DNA of 64,000 bases from Alentia gelatinosa (Eukaryota; Annelida; Polychaeta; Phyllodocida; Polynoidae): assembly GCA_950022655.1 (NCBI GenBank), contig OX465584.1, positions 64,790,722 to 64,854,721 of the forward strand, given 5' to 3'. Positions 38,201-45,669 of the stretch are shown in pieces; position 1 is the stretch's first letter; each line of letters starts with the position of its first letter. Position numbers and translations under genes: made by a program. A model generated the notes under the pieces. The model was given only the letters and a program-made list of their open reading frames with translations, ran no database searches and was not told the DNA's origin.

Positions 38201-38861
38201 GATCACCACCCGCATGCACACCGAGCAAGACGGCAATGTCCGAGAGGTCACCAGGGTGGTTACCAAGAGGGTCGTCACCACCAAGGTCATCCAAGGGTCT
38301 GGCCCGGAGGTTGTGGAAACGGAAACCTTCATCCGGGGAGCACCACCGGGAGTACCCACCTCCGCTCTTCCGCTGGAAGATCCTGCGCTGGTTGCGCAAG
38401 CTGCAGCATTGGCTCCGACTGGTTCCAGCAGTCCGAAAAGAGAGCGGAAGGAGGAGGAGATGGATGAGAACAGCTCAACAGAGTCTGAGTACACCACCGA
38501 TGATGATGAGGAGGATGACGATGACGAGGAAGAGTCCGAGGAGGAGGAAGAGGATGAAACACCCACCCCAACGGTGGAAGCCCAGAGGCCTGGCATCATC
38601 GTCCGCACAGTGGTCAGGAACGTTCCGATGGCACAGTCTGAGATGGTGCGCTTCCATGGAGAGACGGATATCGACGGGGCGACAGAGGAAGATGCTACTC
38701 CGTCAGCGCACGAGACGAGTGATGTTAACGAGAATGTGTTGAAAACAGAGGAGGAGACGACGACAGAGACCACCATCAGCCATCCATCGACGCCTAACGC
38801 CAACCCACCTCCAGTACCCGTTACCAGCCCACCCCGGGAGAGCACGGAGACCACAGTATGA
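14194..38861 (+). CDS. ankyrin-repeat protein, whole gene (10 exons)
   Basis: Exons 14194-14250, 15545-15670, 16848-17025, 18862-19039, 20670-20928, 31417-31528, 32395-32889, 34116-34315, 35984-36161 and 37828-38861 join without frame conflict into 2817 nt, or 938 residues plus stop. Every junction is GT-AG and phases match. Residues ~5-215 hold about six ankyrin repeats. About 215-325 is a charged linker with a basic stretch (QKRVQAVWKHRQEKIKRNKD), which contains an incomplete IQ-like pattern. About 325-590 holds a second ankyrin block. About 595-938 is predicted disordered, with an Asp/Glu run near 818-840. There is no signal peptide or membrane segment, so it is probably a cytosolic scaffold. 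I do not recognise the subfamily. A candidate poly-A signal is AATAAA at 39060-39065. An in-frame TGA at 14143 lies upstream of the chosen ATG. Confidence 0.88.
14670..15544 (+). repeat. intron 1 array copying the exon 2 acceptor and start
   Basis: Six imperfect copies of a ~137-bp unit contain the polypyrimidine tract gttttcttttccctgg, an AG, and the start of exon 2 (tttcccagttggcccagcag). In the copies the exon text runs on as ggcttagacctgtag, an in-frame stop after about 11 codons, instead of the real GGAGTGGACCTGAATGC. Spacing near the exon is 138, 137 and 136 bp. The intron also starts with poly-T and a pogo-like fragment at 14352-14420. Confidence 0.9.
15545..15670 (+). CDS. ankyrin gene exon 2 (residues 20-61)
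   Basis: 126 nt, phase 0-0, acceptor ttttacccggcag, donor gtcagt. It encodes ISQLAQQGVDLNAR ... GITPLALACATNKVDIVK, completing repeat 1 and starting repeat 2 with the canonical TPL-AC...G/N-VDIVK ankyrin pattern. It is GC-rich against its intron. Confidence 0.92.
15775..16015 (-). mobile_element. retroposon-like repeat in intron 2
   Basis: Read on the minus strand, a GC-rich body (cacccggctcgttcactctg, ctgcagccaccggg) ends in an A/T-rich tail. The single open frame has no recognisable domain. Assignment as a retroposon rests only on this body-plus-tail shape. Confidence 0.35.
16200..16410 (-). mobile_element. LTR-like dispersed repeat
   Basis: The reverse complement matches 48678-48893. Shared blocks include tgactccaag, gttacaagctttattgctgg, ctgtttaccgc and gttgatcgtaaccaaggg. 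On the other strand it carries AATAAAGCTTGTAAC, like an LTR polyadenylation region. No coding body is present, so at most a solo LTR. Confidence 0.4.
16515..16830 (+). repeat. intron 2 array next to the exon 3 acceptor
   Basis: About seven copies of a ~42-bp unit (gtttataaaatgWcttctgc and ttgtttgtgacgtcactgat), ending 18 bp before the acceptor ctgtgtcctcag. The final copy grades into the acceptor region (gattggttataaaatgttg). No exon sequence is repeated here. Confidence 0.85.
16848..17025 (+). CDS. ankyrin gene exon 3 (residues 62-121)
   Basis: 178 nt, phase 0-1, acceptor tgtcctcag, donor gtgagt. It encodes ALIEFGADVNAP, then TALMTSSYHGHVDVVRVLLE and HGADVQ, near-consensus ankyrin repeats 2-3, and the start of repeat 4 (STALGYSFG). 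The last G joins exon 4. Confidence 0.93.
17030..17930. other. intron 3, unique part
   Basis: AT-rich intron sequence with no recognisable repeat or exon. Confidence 0.5.
17935..18875 (+). repeat. intron 3 array carrying the exon 4 acceptor
   Basis: A 74-bp unit contains tctttgactatgtcag|GGTCGCGGAACCT, i.e. the exon 4 acceptor plus its first ~13-15 nt. Copies at 18407, 18481, 18555, 18629 and onward are nearly identical with exact 74-bp spacing. Copies before ~18330 are visibly diverged (tgacgatatcagggtcgcag). In each copy the exon frame runs into TAA after about 14 codons. Confidence 0.93.
18862..19039 (+). CDS. ankyrin gene exon 4 (residues 121-180)
   Basis: 178 nt, phase 1-2, acceptor gactatgtcag, donor gtaagt. It encodes GSRNLDVVQQLLDHNIDVNK, then LGMNSLLLVAGYGNEVLVEK and ILRAGAEPNTVNDFGHT, ankyrin repeats 4-5. The first ~13 nt are shared with the upstream array. Confidence 0.93.
19255..20668 (+). repeat. intron 4 38-bp array feeding the exon 5 acceptor
   Basis: About 36 copies of a 38-bp unit (ctgttccaccacactgtctc plus ctaaccctacaccctgtg). The final copy reads ccctgtgctgttccactgcag|CGCG, so the pyrimidine tract of the real acceptor is a member of the array in which ccaccacac became ccactgcag. Central copies are near-identical and edge copies diverged. Confidence 0.93.
20670..20928 (+). CDS. ankyrin gene exon 5 (residues 180-266)
   Basis: 259 nt, phase 2-0, very GC-rich. It completes HTALHLTVVGKRDLLKKLRR (repeat 6), then LGSAEAVAADRSLNRRNLDV and a helical, acidic stretch ending HQLEDHPGEDEDEQ. 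The donor is gtcagt. Its last ~60 nt are copied four times in intron 5. The antisense frames are shadows. Confidence 0.92.
20929..23960 (+). repeat. intron 5 array copying the exon 5 end and donor
   Basis: About 60 copies of a ~47-bp unit, gcaggtcagtactgtagacg then ttaaactacaaacaaataaa, so each contains CAG|GTCAGT, the exon 5 donor. Longer units near 21063, 21324, 21773 and 22433 also include about 60 nt of exon 5 (atgagtgtggggcaccagct through gacgaacag). A higher-order period of 660 bp links 21773 and 22433, and a second one of ~400 bp is visible at 23100-23650. Confidence 0.95.
23995..24330. repeat. degenerate ttgatgtcaat simple array
   Basis: Irregular tandem words of the type attgatgtcaattgat; low complexity and AT-rich, directly after the donor array. 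The next 550 bp show nothing. Confidence 0.6.
24883..25187. mobile_element. palindromic element, copy 1
   Basis: Arms ctcataagatctcacagtct ... ctatggagaat / cccatagagcacagtgagaa ... gagtgtgagatcttatgaga, with inner pair aggcttagagccttgagaat / attctcaaggttctaagcct. Related to 25530-25996. Confidence 0.8.
25530..25996. mobile_element. palindromic element, copy 2, with amplified left arm
   Basis: Same family as 24883-25187. The left arm (ctcataagatctcacactct, then aagtggtattctgtacaagg) is repeated five times head to tail at 60-bp spacing (25530-25800) before the single body and right arm ending near 25996. A pogo-like fragment (acagtacaaccccgcgtaag) sits just before it. Confidence 0.8.
26440..26640. 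mobile_element. ggtatatagtaaat hairpin element with central palindrome
   Basis: Arms tataacgtccaaccatgctt / catggtcaggacgttctata, inner tcacagaactcgatgataat / ttactatctcgttctgtgaa, and a centre cggtttgtacggaactcggc / gcctcggtccgtacaaaccg. Copies lie at 26994-27125 (without the centre) and 59865-60030 (with the centre, inverted). Confidence 0.8.
26641..26890. mobile_element. cttactgtcttcgtacgt element
   Basis: Arms ggcttactgtcttcgtacgt / acgtacgaagacagtcagcc with inner atacatccc / gggatgtat. A second copy is at 51370-51625. The tail contains cccgtacgtcacagtgtggc. Confidence 0.75.
26994..27125. mobile_element. same hairpin element lacking its centre
   Basis: Matches 26440-26640 base for base across gatgataattta|ctatctcg but lacks the ~50-bp central palindrome. 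Confidence 0.8.
27131..27795. other. no gene seen
   Basis: Mixed sequence with a short (CT)n stretch near 27390-27405. The minus-strand open frame at 27204-27494 has no domain or splice support. Confidence 0.5.
27804..28162. mobile_element. MITE with agggagc ends, copy 1
   Basis: Ends gggagctaaagc and gcgggttcactttggctccc, with inner inverted pair cgtgctcaaaacaccatttc / gaaatggtgttttgagcacg. A relative is at 44688-45048, where both ends are clear. Confidence 0.7.
28163..28980. other. no gene seen
   Basis: AT-rich intron 5 sequence. A small perfect-armed palindrome around 28983-29022 (tcatcgtacccaac / gttgggtacgatga) follows. Confidence 0.5.
29247..29540. mobile_element. tttatctcacccc-family element
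   Basis: Body bounded by gtttatctcacccctgg and agggtgagataaattcag, followed by a hairpin (gcttgatcctatcccatttg / caaacttgatgggatatgag). Related to 57185-57480. A short direct repeat (ctcattacttttgcctgtcc) lies at 29583 and 29697. Confidence 0.65.
29822..30130. mobile_element. hairpin plus body element, copy 1
   Basis: Hairpin ttggccaccgtattccacga / ggagtggaatgcggtggcca with loop catgaggtgaagccgagtga, then a body bounded by gattttatcctacccta and ttagaggtaggataaac. A close copy lies at 60236-60540. Confidence 0.8.
30285..30425. mobile_element. hairpin element, gtttggatg stem
   Basis: Arms cttgtttggatgtgccgtaa / gtggcgcatccaaactcttg with loop cactcggctttgcctcaat and flanks gcgagataaatccagaac / gtgtatttatg. 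Relatives at 49495-49625 and 58350-58500. Confidence 0.75.
30780..31330 (+). repeat. intron 5 late array upstream of exon 6
   Basis: About seven imperfect ~60-bp units (ggggcgatatcggcacgtca, gtgtcttctaggcctcctgt, tgatgttgtaat), ending about 90 bp before the exon 6 acceptor. It does not include exon sequence. Confidence 0.8.
31417..31528 (+). CDS. ankyrin gene exon 6 (residues 267-304)
   Basis: 112 nt, phase 0-1, acceptor gtttcccttcag, donor gtaaat. It encodes AILQKRVQAVWKHRQEKIKR, then NKDKNKSGIWSLLSCGGG: a strongly basic helix followed by a short hydrophobic, Cys/Gly segment. VQ-3-K-4-K inside it resembles half an IQ calmodulin-binding motif; this is only suggestive. It lies between the two ankyrin blocks. 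Confidence 0.92.
31545..32428 (+). repeat. intron 6 array carrying the exon 7 acceptor and start
   Basis: Irregular units of about 60 bp contain accttttatcRcagg and ctacatataaaaccactctt. Two units (32025-32065 and 32195-32235) contain cctttcaccacag|GTAAGATCTCCAAACTGG (GTATGAGC in the second), followed by acgacacgaacgct. These are the exon 7 acceptor plus its first ~35 nt. The array then runs into the true exon 7 start at 32395. Confidence 0.9.
32395..32889 (+). CDS. ankyrin gene exon 7 (residues 304-469)
   Basis: 495 nt, phase 1-1, acceptor ctctcatcgcag, donor gtaccg. It encodes a Pro/Ala-rich stretch (APGARPYAPTAQAQTEPRPA), then ankyrin-like units: ARILRLLIDAHCEIDRAEK, GMTALDLAILNGDVESSAVL, ELYQAIVSGQRKELKDLITY and MTPITLAAKHDDIEMVKMLL. The exon opens with GTAAGAGC, so the junction CAG|GTAAGA is at once an acceptor and a donor consensus. Confidence 0.92.
32897..33265. other. intron 7, poly-T and unique sequence
   Basis: A poly-T run of about 27 at 32899-32925, then unique AT-rich sequence. The small palindrome-flanked stretch at 33320-33490 (ggccatccataaagtacgta / tacgtactttatggatggcc) is a short MITE. Confidence 0.6.
33280..34085 (+). repeat. intron 7 array upstream of exon 8
   Basis: About 15 degenerate ~45-bp units: tttttgtagtggctcatgta, gtttacatcgtgaaatgcct. Each has a pyrimidine-plus-TAG acceptor-like word (ttttttgtag|tgg) but no exon 8 sequence. The array is interrupted by the MITE at 33320-33490 and ends about 30 bp before the real acceptor. 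Confidence 0.85.
34116..34315 (+). CDS. ankyrin gene exon 8 (residues 469-535)
   Basis: 200 nt, phase 1-0, acceptor ttcttttcttgccag, donor gtaagt. It encodes GANVNLMGPCGRFPLAEASA, KGNIKMASLLLANNAGLEKT and ATPLTIASNMQRHKLVEFYM, two ankyrin repeats. Its last ~50 nt are copied many times downstream. Confidence 0.93.
34316..35510 (+). repeat. intron 8 75-bp array copying the exon 8 end and donor
   Basis: Donors gtaagtacattat recur at 34316, 34391, 34466 and so on every 75 bp to 34991 (ten), then diverged copies follow near 35082, 35338 and 35478. Each unit holds 54 nt of exon-8-like sequence (accatcgccacaaacatgca through ttctacatgagg), then gtaagtacattataaatata-g. A pogo-like MITE (35149-35293) is inserted in the diverged part. 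The long open frames on both strands (290 and 205 codons) exist only because 75 is a multiple of three. Confidence 0.96.
35149..35293. mobile_element. pogo-like MITE inside the intron 8 array
   Basis: Ends acaatagaacaccacgtaag / ttaggcagggttctactgta are inverted, flanked by TA. The array unit resumes after it. Confidence 0.65.
35515..35983. other. intron 8, unique part
   Basis: AT-rich sequence with a run of caaaaat words just before the exon 9 acceptor; no repeat copy or exon seen. Confidence 0.5.
35984..36161 (+). CDS. ankyrin gene exon 9 (residues 536-595)
   Basis: 178 nt, phase 0-1, acceptor ttgtgttattcag, donor gtctgt (weak after the GT). It encodes RGAKVDHPMSDGRIALLRAF, EARDMDMVDILLRQSTQENF and NDLQGLTSHLAAEYQSKDR, the last ankyrin repeats. 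Confidence 0.92.
36162..37615 (+). repeat. intron 9 array copying the exon 9 end and donor
   Basis: About 13 diverged ~110-bp units: gagtaccagagcaaggacag then aggtctgtgtactgcaatat and an AT-rich remainder. The exon 9 end GAGTACCAGAGCAAGGACCG and its donor gtctgt are therefore repeated. Two units contain an extra insert with a ctgtgtcaagcatcggcttg palindrome (36406-36432 and 36920-36946). Confidence 0.92.
37828..38861 (+). CDS. ankyrin gene exon 10, terminal (residues 595-938)
   Basis: Acceptor ttttaccttctgcag; open to TGA 38859-38861. It starts DTEAILSKVADAVRVFQEEE, then a low-complexity tail with VEHITTHAGPIEQITTHAGP (an internal near-repeat), a Val/Thr-rich segment (VTRVVTKRVVTTKVIQG), an acidic run (TTDDDEEDDDDEEESEEEEE) and a Ser/Thr/Pro end. 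It is probably disordered and regulatory. The 252- and 194-codon antisense frames are shadows. Confidence 0.93.
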
Positions 38862-39254
38862 ATGCCTTCTCTTTACCGCTTACTGCTTGGACATTCCCTG
38901 AGGGCTAGCATTAGTGTATCATAAACACCACAACCCAAGTACACAGATGTAACAATGGACATGATCATTCCACCCTTCTGGTCTTTTAATATAGAGAATT
39001 GGGGGAGAATTTCGAGCTGATTTTATGGGTCTTTTATCAGAAAGCATATCATGAAAAAAAATAAATAGTCATAGTTCTTTATGGCTGCAGCAGAGCCGTA
39101 TTTTAATGCAGCTCTCTGTCTCTCTCTCCACAGTATTGTTAATTGTAAGATGATGAGTGTCCAGTGTTGTCATTGACTACTCGGTTTGCCGTCCAGCTGT
39201 GTACAGGTCGCGGGTGACTGCTATGGTCGTAGTTTTTAGTTCACCAATGTGGTA
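38862..39254 (+). other. 3' flank / probable 3' UTR of the ankyrin gene
   Basis: Non-coding sequence after the stop. AATAAA at 39060-39065 is the first candidate polyadenylation signal; the actual cleavage site is unknown. Confidence 0.5.
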
Positions 39255-39590
39255 ATATAGAGAGACACGGTCAGTGTGTCTGAATTAAATCTGTTCTTTT
39301 GGTCAGAAAAATTCACCGAGTTCGCAAAAACAGCTGAATCTTTCTAGCCAAAGAACTAGAAAGAAATCTAATTCAGCCACACTCACTCTGTCTCCTTATT
39401 ATTATATACCCGGAAATAATTAAAAATGCCATTCTAAAACTCACTAGGTAGCAGAATGACAGTGGTCACGTGGTATGGAGGGACGTATGAATAGTCTTTC
39501 GTCACTCAGTGATGAACGGAATTTGTACTATTAGTCAGTAAAAGTGAGAAGTTCGTCCATGGGTATATAATAATATTTTCTACTTGTCTC
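39255..39590 (+). mobile_element. palindromic element, uninterrupted copy
   Basis: Inverted match to 12547-13140. Inner palindrome gaattaaatctgttcttt / aagaaatctaattcagcc. It serves as the empty-site comparison for the nested MITE at 12585. Confidence 0.7.
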
Positions 39591-40362
39591 TCATCTTCTA
39601 ACTGCTTCAGGTCAAGACTGAAATAGATCTTGACTCAATAACAAAATGCCATTCTGGTTGTGAATAACATCTCCCTGTGCACTGTCTATTTAGAATTCTT
39701 CCAGTGTAAACTTACAAGGTTAGTTCATTAAGGAGGTGGATGGTGAGAATTGTACAAATGAAGTAGATAGTTTCTTCTGTCTTGTACAAGGTATTTGGGA
39801 ATACTTTGTGTCTTTATCTCAATGATTTTAAGCTGTACAAAAATATTTAGTTGACCATGTTTGCTCCCAGAGCAAATCGATTAAAGGATGAGTATGATAT
39901 TGAATTGATATTAAATCCAGCTCCAGCATTCCACAATGCAGTGTATTAATATTATTATTATTATATTCCAAAATGAGCTTACAACGTAGTATTTGTAAAA
40001 AGATGTGTACATTTATATACAATTTTACTAGTCTTTCTAATGGCTCTTCAAAGATAAGTAAAAACTCACACCCAAGAATGCTCTTTTTAGTAGATGTACA
40101 TATCATATGAAATTGCTGCTGATTTGATCAAAATGGAATCGATTTTAGGTGTCCATAGATTTTTACCAAGTGAGGTCAGCTTGATTTTCAAGTTTGATGG
40201 TTGGGTTCGTGTCAGTGTGTGACTGCTTATTGAGCAAACTGACAAGGGAAGGACTAAGAGTAGCAGTAGCTGATTAATCTGTGTGGCAAGTCTAGATGTG
40301 TAGCTCCTCTAGATATTTTTTAAAGAATGTTGAGCAAATGGAATGTTTCACTTTTATTGCAG

Positions 40363-40427
40363 ATATAAGCAGACTCTACAGAATAGTGTGGGAAATACCA
40401 CTGTCCTTTTTAACGACCACCGTCATC
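40363..40427 (+). CDS. weak candidate exon
   Basis: 65 nt between an acceptor (cacttttattgcag) and a strong donor (gtaagt at 40428), immediately followed by a tandem array, which is the layout of the exons above. One frame reads SRLYRIVWEIPLSFLTTTVI. There is no partner exon or recognised domain, so this is only a lead. Confidence 0.2.
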
Positions 40428-40439
40428 GTAAGTGTGAAC

Positions 40440-40738
40440 ATCATATGTGTGCCTTTGGCATGCTGCAACATTGCCATGTGCCTTTGGCATGCTGCAACAT
40501 TGTCATGTGTGCCTTTGGCATGCTGCAATATTGCCATGTGCCTTTGGCATGCTGCAACATTGCCATGTGCCTTTGGCATGCTGCAACATTGTCATGTGTG
40601 CCTTTGGCATGCTGCAACATTGCCATGTGCCTTTGGCATGCTGCAACATTGTCATGTGTGCCTTTGGCATGCTGCAACATTGTCATGAGTCTCATTGGCA
40701 TGCTGCAACGTTGTCATGTGTCGCATTGGCATGCTGCA
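40440..40738 (+). repeat. ~30-bp minisatellite
   Basis: About ten copies of tgtgcctttggcatgctgca then acattgYcatg. Several frames stay open (Cys/His/Ala-rich products) as repeat artefacts. The sequence between 39590 and 40360 and between 40740 and 41220 shows nothing else. Confidence 0.9.
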
Positions 40739-41219
40739 GGAAGGTTTATTTTTCCCGAGACGGAAATGTTGGGAATATGAGATCTACCAATAGATAAAGG
40801 ACATAGTGTCCTGGGTCTCATATCCTGAGCCTTGTTGCCCGTGACCATCACTTACCATGACAATCATAACGTACACATTCCTTATACGGGGATTCCGACC
40901 AGAGCTTTTATTTTACCGTGTTTCACACCACACGTCGATCTGCCGGAAGAGAGGGGTAGCTTTTAACTGTCTGTACTAATCCTCCAAATGTGAAGTTAAA
41001 TAACTTTTAATATAATCAAGATATCGGGAAATGGATTTTTTAATCTCGATTTATAACCCTTGAGTCTGATATGTATGGAAGAATCCAGTTAGATTGAAAT
41101 CCTGATATCGCTGCTTTTCACAGCTCCCTTTTCTGCAATGATGGTCATGCCATCCAGTGTTAGATTCTGTCGCAACCCCTGTATAACAAATATGTTACGA
41201 GGTTTTAAAACATCATAGA

Positions 41220-41806
41220 ACTAGAACCCCTGGAAAGCCCACTCGCTGTGCAGCCCTGTGAACTATGCGCCCAGTCCTACAGGGGAGCAAAACATCCGGT
41301 ACACGCTTCTAACATGGCCGACTAGATCTGTTAATAATGTACGCTGGTTCCCGTGGTATCCGCTAGGGGTCTCGGCGGAGATATACCCACGCCACTGTTT
41401 ACATGTGTCAAATTAGACTGGTTCCCTGCCATAATGAAATAAGGGACAGGTAACGGGTTCCTACGTCCTTCAACTAGGCCGTAGTACATCCCGTTGTCGC
41501 TAGGGCCAGGGTGCTCATGCTTTCAAAGCGGATATATCTCCGCCGAGCCCACTAGCGTATCTGGTGGTCTCCCAAGGTGGCGCAATCCCCCAATGCAACA
41601 GAAAAATGGAGGCGTTGCCAATAATGCACCACGAAACTGGAACCCGTTACCTGGCCTTTAGTCTAACTAGGCCAGACTGCCAGGCTAGTGTCGAATGGGT
41701 AACCGGAAGTCCACCTCCCCTGTATCTTGAAAATGAGGCTCTCCATGAGTTTATCCCATAGGCGCAATGCCGAACGGCCGCGAGTGGGCTTTCCAGGGGT
41801 TCTGGT
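41220..41806. mobile_element. DNA-transposon-like element
   Basis: Ends agaacccctggaaagcccac / gtgggctttccaggggttct are inverted. Inside lies a ctggttccctg-to-ccaggctagtg segment (41419-41690) that recurs at 45670-46620. There is no transposase frame. Confidence 0.75.
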
Positions 41807-41809
41807 TCT

Positions 41810-42700
41810 TTTAGAATATATTTCTTACTCTTGATCTGATAGAATTGACGAAGGCTCATGAAGTAACAATTGATTTCATCATATATGTGCAAAATGAAAT
41901 ATGTATATTGCAAAATACGATATGAAGTTTGTGTTGAAAACATTTATTATTCTATCTACACGTTTTAATGCGATTTTTTGCATAACTGCCATGTATAGTT
42001 ATATGTTTCCAAATAATTATTTCTCAAACATGACTTGAATAAAACCATTTATACAGAGCAGAATGTGTTGGCCTTTGTGATTTTATCAGTGAATTGATAA
42101 CTCAGCCCAGCAGAAAATTAAATACCAACGAGTGCACTCTCCCAGCAGAGATCCTGCACTCTACCTTCTGTGGCTGCTTGTATCTCTGTCTCAACCTGCC
42201 TGTTTGGGCCAAAATCTGGCCCATAAGCCAGTTTTTAGAATATCCTGAATTTTCAGTGCTTTGGGGAGTATATTGTGGTTTAGAAAATGTATATCACGGT
42301 GCTAATTTCTATGGGAAAGCCATCTGATGAAGGTAAGTGCTTAACTATTGGTGTCTATGGACAACTGTTATATTTTCATGAATCCAGATGGCAGCACCAG
42401 TACAAATTTAGTTTTGAGTATAGACACAATAGGCACTGCGATACCTACCCGCATTTGTCTTTAGGCAGCCAGTGTTACCTTTGGGCAGTAATAGACAGAG
42501 ATGTGAATAAAGTTAGCCTGGTACCATCTGGAGTTTTATTACCCACCCACTACGGAGTCTCCATACTAAGCCTATGAAGCCTCCAGATCGCTACTGAGTA
42601 GAATACGGACCTCCGGAATACGGCTTTTCGGCCAACTGACGGGCATTATAGGAACTAATTCATACAAACAAAGCATGGCGCTAGGGTATAATTTCTAATT
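41810..42700. other. no gene seen
   Basis: AT-rich. AATAAA near 42036. Part of a family-flank sequence (gagtattacctacc-type words) appears at 42440-42600, leading into the hairpin element. Confidence 0.45.
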
Positions 42701-42754
42701 ATATACAAGATTTTTTTCCTTATGATTACTCGAAAGGCGAGTAATAAATACAAC

Positions 42755-42890
42755 ATTACCATGATTTCGATCTGAGTGGCCGTATTCTCCTTGTAGTTGA
42801 CACTATGTAATACTCCTCGCGATCGCTCGGAGTTTTACTATGCATCAACTACGCGGAGAATACGGCCACTCAGATCGAAATCATGGTAAT
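42755..42890. mobile_element. 136-bp hairpin element, perfect 36-bp outer arms
   Basis: attaccatgatttcgatctg ... gtattctcc is perfectly complementary to ggagaatacggccactcaga ... ggtaat (36 bp). The inner part also pairs (gtagttga / tcaactac, gtaatactcc / ggagttttac) around a cgcgatcg centre. Flanks: actcgaaaggcgagtaataaa on the left. A diverged copy lies at 48300-48460. Confidence 0.9.
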
Positions 42891-43054
42891 ATTGTGTATT
42901 TATCTCCCCCCTAGTATATTTGTCCCATAGGCCTAACATTGGGAACTCGTTCTCCATGCCCCTGCAAGTATTGCAGTCATTCTCCATGGTCTGTATCCTA
43001 TGTGTCATCCATTCTTTTAATGTGTACAGGGGTGAGATAAATATAGAAAGCAAC

Positions 43055-43175
43055 TCGTTTTGGTCAAAGTCATCATTCTCCAACTCGTTTGAATGCTACG
43101 CGATATTCACTTGGCTTCGCCTCGTTCATATCACTCCACATCAAACTCGTGGAGAATGATGGCCTGCCTAAAACT
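43055..43175. mobile_element. hairpin element, catcattctccaactcg stem
   Basis: Arms agtcatcattctccaactcg / cgtggagaatgatggcctgc, loop cttggcttcgcctcgttcat, preceded by a body bounded by atttatctccccc (42898) and ggggtgagataaat (43030). Confidence 0.75.
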
Positions 43176-43179
43176 TGTT

Positions 43180-44685
43180 GGTTTCTTCTTTAATATTTGT
43201 CAGAAAGATAATAGAACACACCAATCCAGTCTTGCATCTTATTTTCTTCATCCAACTATTTCTTTACAACTTGTACAAGAAGATATATCATGGTGTCAGG
43301 CATACTTCGCACACTTTACATATATTAAGTTCTGCTCACTATGTTATCAGGTACGACAATTCAGTAGAACATGCCCCAATATCATAGTTAGATATCCAGA
43401 AACAACAGTTGGCAATAATTGTACCAAACATAAAATGCATTAGCTGTGAATACTGTTTAACAAACCAAATTTTAGAAATGAATTGAATGGTTTGACAAAA
43501 AATACTGAATTGTCACCCTAAACTGGAAATGAAACAGTCATGATTATTGGATTGCAATTATTCTCCTTTGCATGTTGTTCAAAGCACTATACTTGGAATT
43601 TCTCACTGAGTATTATATACAGTTATATACAGCTATGTTTGTAATGGATTGCATATTCATTGTTTAGAAGCCCATTTGATACCATGAGAGTAATGTTTCA
43701 CATATCTTTTTTTCTGAAATAATGTTTGTTAACTCTTAAGGATTAAAAAGAAATCATGCGTCAACAATGCAGCGATGCCACTAGGCATAATTCGACCTTA
43801 AATGGTCAACTGGAACTTTATAGACCCTATTGAGGTATCCCAGAATTCAGTCTGTTTACAGGTCCCGGTTTTCGCTGGTTCTCGACATTGTATGGTGATA
43901 GACCCTTGACCCGTAAATTAGAATTAATGTAGTTTAACGGTTTTCATGAATCTTCAAATGGGAAATCCGATGTCAGAAATGGAAATTTCAGCTATTTCTA
44001 TATACAAATCCGAAATTATATTCAGATTTTTAAAATATAAATGGGAAAACTATGATTCATGTGGTCATGGTGTGCCCAGTCAGTCGTGAGCGGAACTTGT
44101 ATTCACCCTGGGCGATAATGGGGAGTTTAGTAACCTCTGGAGGGCGTATGTACAAACATGTGGATTTACATACATGAATCAGCGAAATATGGATGATAAA
44201 TGCTAAAGGGCAATGATATACAATGGTATTGTGAACAAACTAATGCATGAATAAGTATACATTAGCTCTGGATACTGTGACAATCTCACTAGATTAATCA
44301 TCTGTCCATAATACAACAAGTCAATGTGGCATTATTCGTTAAGGATGCATAGACAGTGCACTTCCTTTGCACAGGCGCAGAATTAGGAGCAAGTGCAATA
44401 TCCATCTTTAATGGAAGAGCAATATGGTGAGACGAGCTGTTCTATAGCATGCTAACTAGAAATCTGTGATGGGCGACAACTTCTATTATGATAAATTGAG
44501 GGTTTGGAGACGAGACGTCGTACGACTGTACAACTGACCAGGTAGGTGATCTAAACCAGATTTTCGCATATTTTGATATCCAAAACTTTCTTGGAGTCAC
44601 CAGTTGTTGGTATGGTACTCGGAGTTCTTTTAAAGGCAAGAAAATATGTTTTTTGCTATGATAAATTGGGTCTCACTTGGTATAT
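43180..44685. other. no gene seen
   Basis: AT-rich intergenic sequence. Several short open frames have no domain, splice or composition support. Confidence 0.5.
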
Positions 44686-44687
44686 AT

Positions 44688-45048
44688 AGGGAGCCTAAGT
44701 GAACCCGCTGAAACCACAGATACCCACCTACAAAACACCATTTCCGGTGGCCAGTAAGAACGAGGCTTAGTGTTAAACCTATGGGGGTTTGAGGCTAGAC
44801 TTATGTTTTTGGTCTCATTTGTTACTTTTTAAGTGAAGTTTATAACTATCGTCTCCGAATAACTTTGTTTCAACACTGCGATGACAGTTGTTAATTCTAT
44901 TAAAAATTTGGATCTGAAAGATTGGAGAATGACACATATAATCTCGAACTTACATAGTCTAAGTACTGAGCGCCTATACCCGGAAATAGTATTTTGTGAC
45001 CGGCTATTGGTGGTTGGAGCGGGTTCACTTTGGCTCCCTATGTCGTCC
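44688..45048. mobile_element. MITE with agggagc ends, copy 2
   Basis: Ends tagggagcctaagtgaaccc / gggttcactttggctcccta are inverted and may include a TA target duplication, as in Tc1/mariner MITEs (class inferred). Confidence 0.75.
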
Positions 45049-45072
45049 ATCTCATAAACACCATCTGAACCT

Positions 45073-45293
45073 GGGGCCTGTTTAATAATCTAGGATCGTA
45101 CATGTAGACCTTTTTCTGTACCTCATACAAGGGTTATAATTCAATAATATCCAAGTTTATTCGCTAAGATAGTCTTAGCCGTCCATAAGGTCGTCCATAG
45201 GTGTTGAATAAAGTGGACCCACATCGTCGCTGGGTCTCTATGCCATACAGAAAAGGGTCTACATGTACGATTCTAGATTATTCAACGGGCCCC
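45073..45293. mobile_element. MITE with ggggcc ends
   Basis: Ends ggggcctgtttaataatcta / ctagattattcaacgggccc are inverted, with inner atgtagacc / ggtctacat. Flanks read CCTGG on the left and CCAGG on the right. Confidence 0.75.
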
Positions 45294-45332
45294 AGGAATA
45301 CGAAACTTTGAGAACACCCACTGTTTATAGTA

Positions 45333-45534
45333 TGTAAATGACACTGTTTTGTTTCGATCTGGTAAAGACCCTCATGGTACAGCAACCCAACTGCAATCAG
45401 ACTTGAATAAACTAGCTGGCTGGTGCAGTAGAAATAAACTTACTATCAACATAAAGAAAACTAAAACAGCACTCTACACCACCAGACACAGCCTTAAAAA
45501 AAGATACCTCTCCAATATAAGTACCGGAGTGTGA
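45333..45534 (+). pseudogene. non-LTR retrotransposon reverse-transcriptase fragment
   Basis: The open stretch encodes YVNDTVLFRSGKDPH, then LQSDLNKLAGWCSRNKLTIN and IKKTKTALYTT. This is the region around the (F/Y)xDD catalytic motif and the following L-x-W-x-N-L-N-K-T segment of LINE-type (Jockey/CR1-like) reverse transcriptases. The motif is altered to YVND, both ends are missing and it stops at 45532, so it is a dead fragment of roughly 67 codons. It has no target-primed tail. Confidence 0.75.
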
Positions 45535-45669
45535 TCCTTGTTAAAGAAACTAGCGGCTTCGTCGATTCATATTTGGCTAACGATTCCTAACTGCCGTCGT
45601 GCCCTCTAGCGGGTGAACGGGAAACCATCATTATCTCATGGTAAACATTTCATATGACACAGGTGTTTG

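Noticed and set aside
38096..38854. 252-aa and other antisense frames opposite exon 10
   Set aside because: Shadow frames of a GC-rich, acidic coding exon on the plus strand. There is no splice sites or domain support.
40296..40797. Overlapping Cys/His-rich open frames
   Set aside because: Translations of a ~30-bp minisatellite in several frames. Only the 65-nt stretch just before it is kept, as a weak exon candidate.
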